NCBI RefSeq assembly: GCF_000482385.1
Contig: NZ_KI519396.1
Span: forward strand, 44,398 to 108,397
DNA length: 64,000 nucleotides
Origin: Nocardia sp. CNY236
GTDB taxonomy: Bacteria > Actinomycetota > Actinomycetes > Mycobacteriales > Mycobacteriaceae
Reading direction: 5' to 3'
Below are positions 43,350-52,729 of the stretch, in pieces (the stretch's first letter is position 1; each line of letters begins with the position of its first letter). Below the pieces are notes generated by a model. That model ran no database searches. It was not told the origin of the DNA and saw only the letters and a list, made by a program, of their open reading frames with translations. The translations under genes were made by a program, and so were the position numbers.

Positions 43350-44021
43350 TCATTCAGTTTCATTGTCTTCGGCGATGAGTCCTGCGCCGTAGGATTTGCC
43401 TTTGCCAATGTTGCGGGCTGCCTGTTTGGTCTGGTTGTAGTTGTCTGCGTCGGTGATGGATCCGGTGGTGTGGATTCGGGCGATGGGGAGTGAGTCGCGG
43501 TGGGCTGCTAGTCGAATGGTGCGGTACCAGTGGATTTGGATGTGTTTGGGCGCGACCCCGTGGCGGGCGAGTTTCGTGGCCAGCCATTTGTCGAGTTCGC
43601 CGCGGGACACCGGGACCTTGTTGGCTCGGTATGCCTTTCCCTGGCCGGGTGGGTTTGGTGTGCCGTCGGCGCCCGCTTTGAGTTCGGTGTGCACGGCCGG
43701 ATCCACATGGACGTGTGGGGTGCGGAGGGCGGCGAGTTCGACTGTGAAGTTCACATGATCGCCGGTGGAGCGTTGGGTCGTGGCGCGCTGGTTGTACTGT
43801 TTGACCCAGTCGGGCAGCCGGAGTGTTCCGGTGTATGTGGTGCGGATCAATACTGTCGAGCCGGGGAGGACGGTCCAGAGCACGTTCCAGGCGGCTCGGG
43901 CGGCAGGGTTGTCGATATGAGGAAACAGAGACATCGTCATGCGGTGTCCGGTTTCCCGGTCGATGCTCATTTCCTCGGCAATGTGCGAGGTGGTGCGGAT
44001 CAAGTGGTCGGTGGCGGTCAC
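43350..44021 (-). CDS. cas6: Cas6-like CRISPR RNA endonuclease (Cas6e/CasE-type)
   Basis: A 223-residue protein with two ferredoxin-like halves. The C-terminus carries the glycine-rich loop AARNIGKGKSYGAGLI, as in Cas6e (G-x-G-R/K-x-x-G-x-G-L). A candidate catalytic His is in the N-terminal helix (TTSHIAEEM, GHRMTMSLFPHI). It likely cuts pre-crRNA at the repeat hairpin. GTG 44021 overlaps the cas3 stop (GTGA). Csb2 normally provides Cas6 activity in type I-G, so this gene is an extra. The single I-E-like repeat lies 40 bases after its stop. Confidence 0.65.
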   Translation of the reverse strand: MTATDHLIRTTSHIAEEMSIDRETGHRMTMSLFPHIDNPAARAAWNVLWTVLPGSTVLIRTTYTGTLRLPDWVKQYNQRATTQRSTGDHVNFTVELAALRTPHVHVDPAVHTELKAGADGTPNPPGQGKAYRANKVPVSRGELDKWLATKLARHGVAPKHIQIHWYRTIRLAAHRDSLPIARIHTTGSITDADNYNQTKQAARNIGKGKSYGAGLIAEDNETE

Positions 44022-47000
44022 GTCGTCTCCTCGGCGAGTTCCCAGGCGTGGCTTTTCGCGTGGTCGAGTGCCGTGCGTTGGTACGGCAAGTGGTCCACGC
44101 TGACGCTTCGCCAGGGTCGTTTGTCGGCGCTGAGTGTTTGGAGCAGCGCGATGAGTTCGATCCAGCTCGTCTGTCGCTGTGGTAGCGGTAGGTGCATTCG
44201 TCCGGTGTATGTCTGTCCTGCCGGTCGCGCGCCTCCGGTGGCGGGGAGGCGTGCGGTGGCGGCGAATAGCAGCGATTGCAGTGGTGAGCGGATGTTCTTC
44301 TCGGGGATGCCTGAGATGATCATTGTGGTGCCGGACTGGGGGGTCATGCCGAAGTGGTGGCCGCCGTCGTACTGGTGTGGTGTTTGTCGAGTGAGTACGT
44401 CGGTGATCTGCTCGGTTGTATGGCTGGCTTTCACGACAGCGCCGATAAGAGTCGAGTTGTTGTGGATCCACACGGTCCGTAGTGGGGTCTTGCCTTTTTC
44501 ATCGGCCGTGGCGGTGTCGTTGAGGAGCGAGGCAAGGATCTGTCGCGCCGGTCCGGTGGTGTCGATTCCGGCGAGAGTGGTTCGCACCCAGTCCGCCGAG
44601 GGCTTCTCGTTCTTGATCGCCAGCCGATCGTGGTAGGCGCCCAGTTCGCTTACGATTACGGTGGTTTGGTTGGCGATGCTGTCCAGGGCTGTTGTGGTGT
44701 GGATTGTCGCGATCGGGCCGACGAGGCCAGGCGTGTAGGTGATGGCCGCATGGGGGTCGAGGTCGGTGGCGGCGGCCAGTGCCCCGGCCGTGGCCCACCA
44801 GGCCAGTGCGGAGTCGACCGGTATTCCGGTCAGTTCGATCGGGGAGTGGTTGTTCACGGCGTCGATACGGGGTGTGGCGTGGGTGCAGACATAGTCGGAC
44901 GGGGTGTGCCCCTTTTCTGGGTGTCGGCTGGCGCGGTGGTCGGCCAGCCGCACGACGGTTTCCAGCCACGCCAGGCCCCATACGCCATACCTTTGGTTGA
45001 GTAGGGCGAAGTCGTTGGCGGTGGGGAGCGCTTGATCTGGGCCTTCGGCGGCAGGGAGCAGGGGTCTGGCCCAGCCATGGTGTGCGGCGATCACGTGCCG
45101 TACCAGTGGATTCGCTTCCTGATGGTTGCGGGCGAGGGAGGCAGACTCGTGTCGCCAGCCCGGCGGGATCAGGTGTCTGCGGAAGGTGGCGCCGGGGGCG
45201 AGTTTCGCTAGCGGTGGATCGTCCGGTTCTGCGCCCAGGGCGGCTTGGAACATCGGCTCGAGCTTGCCGTCGTCGTGGTGGTAGGCGGCGTTGACCAGCA
45301 GTGCGGTGGTATCGGACGCCAACCCGACTCGCTTTGCGGCGGTGTCGGTTTCGGTGGCGACTTGCGCGGCATGGTCACCCAGGGTGACCAGGTGTTCGTC
45401 GCGTTCGTCCACGGGTGCGCGAAGCCACACACCTGTGTCGGTGACCGGACCGTACTGTACGGGCCCCAACTGGTGTTCCGGTAGGAGCTGAGGCAAGAGT
45501 TCATCGATCTCGTCGGGGTTCCGACCGCAGAGTTCGGTCAGTTCGTCCAGGTCGATGCCCTCGACGTCGATGCCGAGGGTTGGCAGACTGTTGCTGTCGG
45601 CGTGCCACCATCGTCCTGATTGCCATCGCAATATCGCGGACAAGTCCGACACAGGTGTGGTGGAGGCAGGATGAAACCCGGTGGCGTCGTGGCCGCCGAT
45701 GCTGCTGGGCAGGATGACGGTGGCGCCAGGGGCGATGTTTCGGTGCGAGTACACCCCCACCCACGCTTTGCCGTCGAAGACCAGAGCCGGTGGTGGCTGG
45801 GTCCGGTGGACGAACCACGTGGACGGGGCGGTATCGAGGGCCGATTCTCCGTCATCGGCGATCACGGAGACGCGAGGCTTCCCCCGAGGAGTTCGGTTGG
45901 CGATCAGCGCGTTCACCGCGGCCAGAGGCACGGTCACGGTTTCATCGGGGTCGGGTGGCATCCAGCGGGCGAGCTCAGGGTCGAGGGTGTTGCGCCACAG
46001 CACGGTCACGTCGGTGATGCGTTCGGTGTCCGGGATACCGGTGATGTAACGCTGTACAGCCAGATCGGCCGCCGGAACCGGACGAGAATGCGCGATCGTG
46101 GGCAGAAGTTCGCCGATGAGCGTCGGCGTCGGTGGCGCCGGTCGGGTTGCGTGCTGGACCGCGTTCGCCTGCATTGTCGTGATGTCGGTGAGTGCACGGG
46201 GCGACAGATCGGTTCCTTCCCCGAGGTTCGTCAGCAGTGCGGCGAGCGCGGTGGCGGGCTTTTCCCCATATACTGCTTTGGTCCCCGGGCGAGGCTTTTC
46301 AGGTATCACGACATGTGCTGTAGCGCTGTCGAATTCACCGTGTCGGTTTAGCCGACCCAGCCGCTGCGTCAGAGCTTGCCAGTCACATATCTCGGTGACC
46401 AGCGTCGGCACGGAGAAGTCGATTCCGGCTTCGACCGTCTGTGTGGCCACCAACAGCCGCGGCATCATATGGCTGGTGAGACGGCCGTCCTGGTGCTTTC
46501 GTTCGTGCTTACGGATACGAGAGATCACCAGCAACGAACCGTTCTCCGGTGCAGCCGGGCTACGGCCGGAGGTCAGTGCAGCGTGAACCCAGCGAGCTGT
46601 ATCGACGGTGTTCACAACCACTGCGACAGATCCCTCGGTACCAGCTAGGGCGATGCGTGCGACCCTGACGACGGTGTCGGTTACGGCCTTGTCGGTCCCG
46701 CTACATGGGTGCAGTGCGAGGGTTTTCGGCGCTTCCAGCCGCGTCGAGGCAGCGGTGTGTGCTCGGTCGGTGTCGGTGATCCGATGTACGGTGCCGCCTT
46801 CGAGAGGTGGGACGGTGGCGCCGATCTGCACGGTCTTGCCTGTTGGCACACCCAGCTCATGCCCCTGCTGGTGTTCTTTCATCGCACGCAGAGTCGAGAG
46901 CGCGGCGACCGAAAGGTGTGGTTCGTCCAGCAAGATCAGGGAATCCATACCGAGCAGCGCAGCGTGAACCGGCGCCATGGCGGGCGAGACACCGAAGCCT

Positions 47001-47473
47001 CGGAACAGGGCGCGTGACACGGCTTGGTGTGCAGTCATGGTGACGACAGTGGGCTTGTCCACCGCGACCCATTCCTGGTTGCCGGCCGCGCCGCCGTGCA
47101 GTTTGGTGATCACCAACGGTGTACCGAATGCCTCGCGCAACACCGACGCCACTCTGGCTACGGGTCCGTCGTAGGTGCGGTGCAGTGCCTCGTGCAGGTT
47201 CTGGAGATCATGGTGGGTTTGGTCGACGATGGTGGTGCGATCCACGACGTGCAGGACTCGTAGCGGCGCCGTCCGTGCCCCGCCGTCAGCGATTTGGGCG
47301 GCGAGGTGCCACACCGCGACGGTGATGGTGCGGGTTTTGCCGAGGCCGGTTGGGATATCGATCGTGTCGGGCCAGCCTTCGGCGACTACACGGTCGGCCA
47401 GCGCTTGCTGCCAGGGAAACGGTTCTGTGCCGTACAGCGCTTCGTGGAACTCAGCGAAGGTCGGGAAGCCCAT
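44018..47473 (-). CDS. cas3: CRISPR-associated helicase/nuclease Cas3, type I-G-like, with long C-terminal extension
   Basis: 1151 residues. SF2 helicase first: Walker A PTGLGKTRT (~41), DEPH box LILLDEPHLS (~183), motif VI QRLGRLNRHG (~370). The HD nuclease is C-terminal to the helicase, as in types I-U/I-G: GDHAAQVA (~700), YHHDDGKLEP (~731), HESASLARNH (~775), HVIAAHHGW (~793). Residues ~860-1151 form an extra domain (GLVGPIATIHTTTALDSIAN, LRTVWIHNNSTLIGAVVKAS, QYDGGHHFGMTPQSG), perhaps the Cas3-extension family seen in actinobacterial I-G loci, here fused. ATG 47473 overlaps the csb2 stop. It unwinds and degrades target DNA recruited by Cascade. Confidence 0.88.
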   Translation of the reverse strand: MGFPTFAEFHEALYGTEPFPWQQALADRVVAEGWPDTIDIPTGLGKTRTITVAVWHLAAQIADGGARTAPLRVLHVVDRTTIVDQTHHDLQNLHEALHRTYDGPVARVASVLREAFGTPLVITKLHGGAAGNQEWVAVDKPTVVTMTAHQAVSRALFRGFGVSPAMAPVHAALLGMDSLILLDEPHLSVAALSTLRAMKEHQQGHELGVPTGKTVQIGATVPPLEGGTVHRITDTDRAHTAASTRLEAPKTLALHPCSGTDKAVTDTVVRVARIALAGTEGSVAVVVNTVDTARWVHAALTSGRSPAAPENGSLLVISRIRKHERKHQDGRLTSHMMPRLLVATQTVEAGIDFSVPTLVTEICDWQALTQRLGRLNRHGEFDSATAHVVIPEKPRPGTKAVYGEKPATALAALLTNLGEGTDLSPRALTDITTMQANAVQHATRPAPPTPTLIGELLPTIAHSRPVPAADLAVQRYITGIPDTERITDVTVLWRNTLDPELARWMPPDPDETVTVPLAAVNALIANRTPRGKPRVSVIADDGESALDTAPSTWFVHRTQPPPALVFDGKAWVGVYSHRNIAPGATVILPSSIGGHDATGFHPASTTPVSDLSAILRWQSGRWWHADSNSLPTLGIDVEGIDLDELTELCGRNPDEIDELLPQLLPEHQLGPVQYGPVTDTGVWLRAPVDERDEHLVTLGDHAAQVATETDTAAKRVGLASDTTALLVNAAYHHDDGKLEPMFQAALGAEPDDPPLAKLAPGATFRRHLIPPGWRHESASLARNHQEANPLVRHVIAAHHGWARPLLPAAEGPDQALPTANDFALLNQRYGVWGLAWLETVVRLADHRASRHPEKGHTPSDYVCTHATPRIDAVNNHSPIELTGIPVDSALAWWATAGALAAATDLDPHAAITYTPGLVGPIATIHTTTALDSIANQTTVIVSELGAYHDRLAIKNEKPSADWVRTTLAGIDTTGPARQILASLLNDTATADEKGKTPLRTVWIHNNSTLIGAVVKASHTTEQITDVLTRQTPHQYDGGHHFGMTPQSGTTMIISGIPEKNIRSPLQSLLFAATARLPATGGARPAGQTYTGRMHLPLPQRQTSWIELIALLQTLSADKRPWRSVSVDHLPYQRTALDHAKSHAWELAEETT

Positions 47474-48711
47474 CAGCCTTCCTTGTTCTCGTCTGTGTGG
47501 AATCGTCCGTATCCGTACTGCTGACCGTGTCCGAGTCGAAGCGGTCCGGGATACGGTTGATTCAGGCGTAGCCGTGCACGCCACAAGGTCAGATGCGGCA
47601 GTTCTGGGCATGGACCGCACGGCCGGAGCGCCCCCACGTTCCCGTGCGCGTCGAGGTTCTGCAGGCCCGTTGTGATCTCGTGCTCGGCGATGCGACGGTT
47701 GGGATGAGCCACCAGCGGCACCACCGATGTCCAGGAACAGGCAGGGCGACCGTAGTAGCGGTCAATGTGGCGAGGATGCGGTTGTCCGTCACGAAACAGC
47801 TTGGGCGCAGATCTTTCTGCCGTGGTGGCATCGTCGCGGCTGTCGAACGACACTGCCCAGGGGTTCTCTCCGCCCAGCAATAGGGGCTCGCCGGGCAGCG
47901 CGGACATCACTTCCTGATGGGAGCGCCCCTTCTTCAGCAGTAGCACAACTCGTGTCGAGGGGGTCGAGTCGGCCGGTTCGCGGCGCACGTACGTCACGAG
48001 GCGACCCTTGACGTGGTCCGGCAATCTGGGCAACCCATAGCGGTGACGGCGTTCGTGACAGAGGTCCAGCACCTGCAAGATGTCCGGCGTGGCCGCGCGA
48101 ACCGGACCCGACCTGTTTGTCGACTGCCACAGTTCATGCGGCGCAGCCGGTTCGGTGAGCTCGGGATCGGCGCGGCCGTCGACGCATGTGTGGTCCACCC
48201 AACCTGCAGCGTGCGGCGTGAGTACGCCGACCATGACGCAATCTGTGGCCCGGCCTACATAGGAGGTCGCCAGCGCAGCTTCGGCGAGCGCGGAAACTTG
48301 TTCGTCATCCAAGTCGACCGAGAAATCGAGAAAAGCGCAGGTATGGGTCCATTCGGCCCGGGCGGTGAGCCATTTGTGTTTCGTTCGCTGGTCGGTCAGC
48401 CCGGCAACGGCCCGTGAACCGTCCAACAGTTCCCACTGGGTCTCGGCGTCGTGCGGACCCGTCTTTCCGACGAACACACCCTGCACCGGATGGCGGTGTA
48501 CCGCGGGAAGCCACATGTCCGGATCAGATGCCGCGGCCAGCAACTGAATCGCTTGGCGGGCAGGGTCCGGATCGGGCGTCGCGTGGGCGCCGGCGACCAG
48601 TGAGGACAGCACGGTCCAAGGAGATGGCGGCCACTGCACCTCGACACCTCCAGGGATCCGGTGTGCCGCGGTCCACCACAGCCCGGGGTTGTGCAGACGA
48701 ACTCGGATCAC
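47473..48711 (-). CDS. csb2: CRISPR-associated protein Csb2 (Cas5-Cas6-type fusion, type I-G)
   Basis: A 412-residue protein. The N-terminus has the Cas5-like start MIRVRLHNPGLWWTAAHRIP and EVQWPPSPWTVLSSLVAGAH. The C-terminus ends in the Cas6-type G-loop GPLRLGHGQQYGYGRFHT. Between them lies GRLVTYVRREPADST. GTG 48711 overlaps the csb1 stop. In type I-G the protein caps crRNA and processes repeats. Second gene of a four-gene overlapping operon. Confidence 0.8.
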   Translation of the reverse strand: MIRVRLHNPGLWWTAAHRIPGGVEVQWPPSPWTVLSSLVAGAHATPDPDPARQAIQLLAAASDPDMWLPAVHRHPVQGVFVGKTGPHDAETQWELLDGSRAVAGLTDQRTKHKWLTARAEWTHTCAFLDFSVDLDDEQVSALAEAALATSYVGRATDCVMVGVLTPHAAGWVDHTCVDGRADPELTEPAAPHELWQSTNRSGPVRAATPDILQVLDLCHERRHRYGLPRLPDHVKGRLVTYVRREPADSTPSTRVVLLLKKGRSHQEVMSALPGEPLLLGGENPWAVSFDSRDDATTAERSAPKLFRDGQPHPRHIDRYYGRPACSWTSVVPLVAHPNRRIAEHEITTGLQNLDAHGNVGALRPCGPCPELPHLTLWRARLRLNQPYPGPLRLGHGQQYGYGRFHTDENKEG

Positions 48712-50006
48712 TGTGAACCGTCCTCTACAGGAGTTCCTGTGCGCAACGCCTTGGCCGCTTCGTTCAGAAGTTTTCGTTCTGGTTCGGACAGATACAGCTG
48801 AACGGGCTCAGCGAATTGGAGGCCCGCTGCCCGACAGTCCTCTAGCGCCGCACCGAGCGCTTCGCCCCACCAGGTCGGTTCGGTCGTGATATCAACCGGC
48901 AACGAGTCCGGAACCGCGCGGCCGTGCCTGCGCAATCCGTAACGGCTGGCCGTGGACACGAGATCACAGCCCGACCGGAGAAAGGTCCGGCGGCGTAGCA
49001 GCGCATCGCCGGCCAGCCCCAGCACGGTCAGCGCTGCCGCTCCTGCGGATTGTTTCGCCGAATCACCGCCGTACTGGAGGCTGCGCAGCAATGACAACGA
49101 AATCGCACCACGCGCAGCAATTCGCTCACACCCGAACCCGAGGACCCCGACCCTGCCGGGATTCGGGCCGAACCCAAGATTGGAGGGCTTGTCCGTCCGC
49201 TCTTTCTTATCTTTTCCGCCGCCGGACTTGGCGACGCCGAACCCGAACGCCGCGCGATCTACCCGGGACTCCTTGGATATCGGGAGCGGATCGACCTTGG
49301 TTGCGCCACTGTACACCGGTTCGGCGCCATAGCCGATGATGCGGGTGCGGTAGGCGCGGGCCTGCCGGTGCATCCGGGCCACACCAGCAGAAAGCCAGAA
49401 GCCGTACAACAGCGAGTTCGGTGCGTGGGTGAACGCCGTGGTGGCATCGACCGTGCTGTTGATCCCGGTCAGCAAATCGGCCAACCCCCCATCGTTCGAC
49501 TTCCAAACCGGTTCACCCCCCGGTTTGGCCGCAGCCATCTGGATCCACGAATCAGCGTGCCGATGCGAAGCCGTCCACGACGACAAAGACACATCATCGA
49601 TCAATGCCTCAACAGAATTGGCGCCCGTGGCGCGACGATTCTCATCGTCGCCACCGAGCACGAACCCGGGCAACCCACCCAACTCGACGCGATACTCCCA
49701 CAGGGTCTGACTTGCCCGCGCGGACTGCGCCTGGACGTCGTCAAGGATCACCAACGGCGCCGACACTGCGCGCCCGTCCTCCCCGGTCGCGACACCGGTG
49801 AGCCACCCCTGCTCGGAAGCTACCGGCATCGTGCCTGTTGGCGAATACGGATGCGCTGGACCATCAGCCGACGGATAGGTCGGTGGAGCCACCGCAGAGC
49901 CGCGACCATCAATGGGCTCTAGGTCATGCTCGATGGCAATACCCGCCACAGACGGGTCCCCCAGAGCGACTCGGATCGCTTCTACCAACGTGCTCGGATC
50001 AACCAT
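48708..50006 (-). CDS. csb1: CRISPR-associated protein Csb1 (Cas7 backbone, type I-G)
   Basis: A 432-residue RAMP protein. The Csb1 signature VAPPTYPSADGPAHPYSPTG (~residues 38-57) and APLVILDDVQAQSARASQTL (~83-102) are visible, with LLYGFWLSAGVARMHRQARA and GRVGVLGFGCERIAARGAIS in the second half. It forms the crRNA-binding backbone of the effector complex. ATG 50006 with AAGGGATGGGATGA upstream. It leads the operon; the promoter must lie in or near the DUF3558 remnant immediately upstream. Confidence 0.8.
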   Translation of the reverse strand: MVDPSTLVEAIRVALGDPSVAGIAIEHDLEPIDGRGSAVAPPTYPSADGPAHPYSPTGTMPVASEQGWLTGVATGEDGRAVSAPLVILDDVQAQSARASQTLWEYRVELGGLPGFVLGGDDENRRATGANSVEALIDDVSLSSWTASHRHADSWIQMAAAKPGGEPVWKSNDGGLADLLTGINSTVDATTAFTHAPNSLLYGFWLSAGVARMHRQARAYRTRIIGYGAEPVYSGATKVDPLPISKESRVDRAAFGFGVAKSGGGKDKKERTDKPSNLGFGPNPGRVGVLGFGCERIAARGAISLSLLRSLQYGGDSAKQSAGAAALTVLGLAGDALLRRRTFLRSGCDLVSTASRYGLRRHGRAVPDSLPVDITTEPTWWGEALGAALEDCRAAGLQFAEPVQLYLSEPERKLLNEAAKALRTGTPVEDGSQ

Positions 50007-50540
50007 TCATCCCATCCCTTTGATCTAGTTGTGCCGAAACAATGGGCCGCACAGTACAATCAGCCACCGACACAAATCCTCGCCCATGCACCGGCGGCCG
50101 GTACCCCAGCGGCGCGTTCTTGCGGTCTATGTCGGCTCTGGGAGTAGTGCCCTTGGCGACCGCTGAGGTTGTCTCTCGGAGGATGCTTGCGCTTTCCTTG
50201 TGCCGGGCCTTCTCGAGAGTGTAGGAAGTGGACCATACGCCGGTCCGATAGCTCATTGGCCCGTATCGGTCATCCATCGGGTCCCAGATGCGGATCCGGA
50301 AGCTGGATACGCCGGTGGGTGGGTCGGTGAACGCGCTCTTGGTGGCCGGGTCCAGCCAGCCCGGCGTCGATCAGTATCTGATCGCTGATGCCGGGATCGC
50401 GCCAGACGTTGTGGACGATGATCTCATCGATGTTCCGCGTAGTCGTTTGCGCCGTCCCTGTTGCGGCCCTCTGGACGCGGTGAGGCCAACTACTGCCAAT
50501 CCGGCCGCTAGATCGCCGCGACGCGCTTTTCCAGTCGATC
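49999..50540 (-). pseudogene. Decayed DUF3558 lipoprotein gene (right flank of the cas operon)
   Basis: The first part reads TTTRNIDEIIVHNVWRDPGI, SDQILIDAGL in one frame, then a CAGC duplication in the ccagccagcccgg stretch (~50351-50360) shifts the frame. The homology continues as DPMDDRYGPMSYRTGVWSTS. The signal peptide and lipobox region is no longer readable. The 3' part runs to the csb1 start. Parent: a gene like 36493-37047. Confidence 0.8.
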
Positions 50541-50768
50541 GTTGACCACCGCCCCAACCGACCGATCCCCCCTCTGATGCAGCGATTTTCACCGCACTGG
50601 AACGATACGGATCGGCGGGTACAAAACCCGATCGGAGCGTCTGCGGGAGAAGAGGGCAGGAGAAACCACATCAGCCCCTCGCATACTTAATTCGGTTCGC
50701 TGACAATGCCGATGGCGGCGCGGTGGGTCATGGTGCATCACACAACGGTCTGCCCATGCCACGGTGCT

Positions 50769-51227
50769 TCACTTCATCAGTGGTCGGGTCGCGGCTTCCC
50801 ACCCAGGCAGCCCGAAGTGCTCACCGCGTTGAAACAGCTCCACGCACGCGGCGGTGTAAGGGACGGTGTCGGTAGGTAGCTGGTCAAGGGGGAACCATCC
50901 CAGTGCTGAGCACTTATCGGGCTCGCGGTTTGCGGGTTCACCGTTCCACCGCTCGACCGTGAAGACGAATCCGATGCGGCTGTGTCCTTCAGGAGCCTTG
51001 TAGTGGATCGAGGAAACAAATCGCACCTCGTCGCGGTCGAGCTCGATCCCGATCTCTTCGTGAGTTTCGCGGATGATCGCGTCTACGACATCTTCCCCGT
51101 CTTCGAGTTTGCCGCTCGGTAGGTTCCATTGACCGTCTGCATAGCCGGTGTTGTGGCGCCGAGCGAGTAGGACTCGGTCGTCGCGGGAGAGCAGCAGCAG
51201 AACGTCGATGACAGTCGTATACGGCAC
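50769..51227 (-). CDS. NUDIX hydrolase
   Basis: A 152-residue protein with Nudix box GKLEDGEDVVDAIIRETHEE followed by IG (~residues 44-66) and the strand VFTVERWNGEP typical of the MutT-like subgroup. GTG 51227 is the first start after the non-conserved upstream frame; no strong ribosome site is seen, so TTG codons just upstream are also possible. Likely nucleotide sanitation or a nucleotide-derivative hydrolase. It differs in sequence from the NUDIX gene at 38095. Confidence 0.85.
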   Translation of the reverse strand: MPYTTVIDVLLLLSRDDRVLLARRHNTGYADGQWNLPSGKLEDGEDVVDAIIRETHEEIGIELDRDEVRFVSSIHYKAPEGHSRIGFVFTVERWNGEPANREPDKCSALGWFPLDQLPTDTVPYTAACVELFQRGEHFGLPGWEAATRPLMK

Positions 51228-51401
51228 GGGTAGCAGGCTACCGAGCTGCGATGGCCCTCGCGGGCGGTGATCGGCCTGAGCGCACGTAGTTCGAGGTTCG
51301 GATGCCGCTACTTCGGTGTGTCCAGATTCGGGCGGGGCGACATGGAACTGTCCCGTTGGCAGCCAGTTGCGCCCGCCGTCGGCCATACGAAGGATCGGGG
51401 T

Positions 51402-51724
51402 ATGGATCGCATTGAAGCTGAACGCCGTGTGCTCGCCATCCTGGGTGTCGCGCGGATATTGTGGGGTGTGACCACGGCACTCGGCTCGGCGCGGCCGCTC
51501 TGCACTCCGACGAGATGGTTCGGAGCGCGACGCTGCGGGCGGGGATTGCGATGGACCTCGTCGATGCTGGAGTCGTGATCGTCGCCCGCCGGAACGGCAT
51601 GCCCCACCGCGCGGCCCGTATCGGGGTCGTATTCGCGGGTGGCGCGGCATTCGCCGGAGCCGCGGGTCCCGGCTTGCTCAGAATGGCTGTGAACCTGCGG
51701 GTGGGAGCGTCGACGAGAGCGTGA
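51402..51724 (+). pseudogene. Small membrane-type protein broken by a frameshift
   Basis: ATG 51402 starts MDRIEAERRVLAILGVARIL-WGVTTALGSAR. Around 51495 the sensible sequence moves to another frame: ALHSDEMVRSATLRAGIAMD, LVDAGVVIVARRNG and GVVFAGGAAFAGAAGPG. Together they give ~105 residues with two or three hydrophobic segments, like small actinobacterial membrane proteins of unknown function. A one-base change would join them. Confidence 0.45.
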
Positions 51725-51867
51725 CCGGTTTGGAGATCGAGCCCTGATACGGCGTGGTCGTCAATCGCCAAGTGCTTGAACAACAATCCAAGTAGACCCG
51801 TGTACGCGCGGTTCTCGGCGTGTGTGGGACCAATACGATGCTCAGGCCGGGCTTGCCTAGCTGCTAC

Positions 51868-52566
51868 TTACAGTCCGGCTTCGAGCTCCGTTGCCCGCCG
51901 CAGGGCATCAGCCAGTTCTGGTCCACTGGCCCCAACCGCCTTGGCGCGGGTCAGCAGTTGCCGGGCCAGTTCCTGCTCATCTTGGCGGACCGCGACGTCT
52001 GCTCGCAGCACCAGCAGGTTCACCAGCTGGATCGCGGTCGGCTCTTCGTCGGTCCGATGCAGTGCCCGGTCCAGAACCTTCACCGCCAAGTCCAAGTCCT
52101 GCTTGGCATCCGCGAACAGTGCGCCCATGTGGATCGCTCGGTCGAACGTGCCCTTCGGCAACGGTCGATGACGCTGGTCCTCGCTGATCGGCTGGGCAAT
52201 CTGGACTGTGTTCCCACCGGGGTCGATCATCAGGAACTGTCGCACCCCGTAGCTCATGTCCTTCAATGCGCCTATCCGCGGAACCCCGCGTACGGGCACT
52301 GACCCGAAGGCATCCTGCAGGCCTGCCGTGAAGAGCGTATAGAGCTGGTCCACGTCGTCGGTACCGACTAGGCAGCCATGCGTGGAGGTCGTCGGGTCGA
52401 ACTTCGTATCTCCGTAGAAGTTCAGTTCGATCCCTCCACGCCGCACACTCAGAAACTGGTATGGCGCCGTCTGTTGGAACGTGATCTCGAACCCCAGCGC
52501 TGTGTAGAAGTCGGCTACGGGCTGGATCGACGGAGCCATCAGCATTGGGATCGTCTTCTCGGTCAT
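51868..52566 (-). CDS. VOC domain protein with C-terminal TPR-like helices
   Basis: A 232-residue two-part protein. Residues 1-135 are a bleomycin-resistance-like VOC domain (MTEKTIPMLMAPSIQPVADF, FLSVRRGGIELNFYG, QFLMIDPGGNTVQIAQPI). Residues ~140-232 are helical repeats (GTFDRAIHMGALFADAKQDL, TAIQLVNLLVLRADVAVRQD). The domain pairing suggests ligand binding rather than catalysis. ATG 52566 fits the VOC start. Confidence 0.8.
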   Translation of the reverse strand: MTEKTIPMLMAPSIQPVADFYTALGFEITFQQTAPYQFLSVRRGGIELNFYGDTKFDPTTSTHGCLVGTDDVDQLYTLFTAGLQDAFGSVPVRGVPRIGALKDMSYGVRQFLMIDPGGNTVQIAQPISEDQRHRPLPKGTFDRAIHMGALFADAKQDLDLAVKVLDRALHRTDEEPTAIQLVNLLVLRADVAVRQDEQELARQLLTRAKAVGASGPELADALRRATELEAGL

Positions 52567-52729
52567 GCGTCCCGACGGTAGACAACGAACTCTGCGCACG
52601 CCCATGAATGTGAGAACGTCAACTTTCCCTGGTCATCGGCCGGCCGGTGCTATCTCGCGGTGGTTTCGGTGCGGTGATGTCGGTGGTCCGTTCGAGCACA
52701 TTGCTCGGCTGCGCCGGCAAGGACCGCGA

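Noticed and set aside
31917..51700. A single large genomic island
   Set aside because: The att-like pair spans only 31.9-37.4 kb; no second boundary or integrase was found for the rest, so I describe it only as an accessory region.
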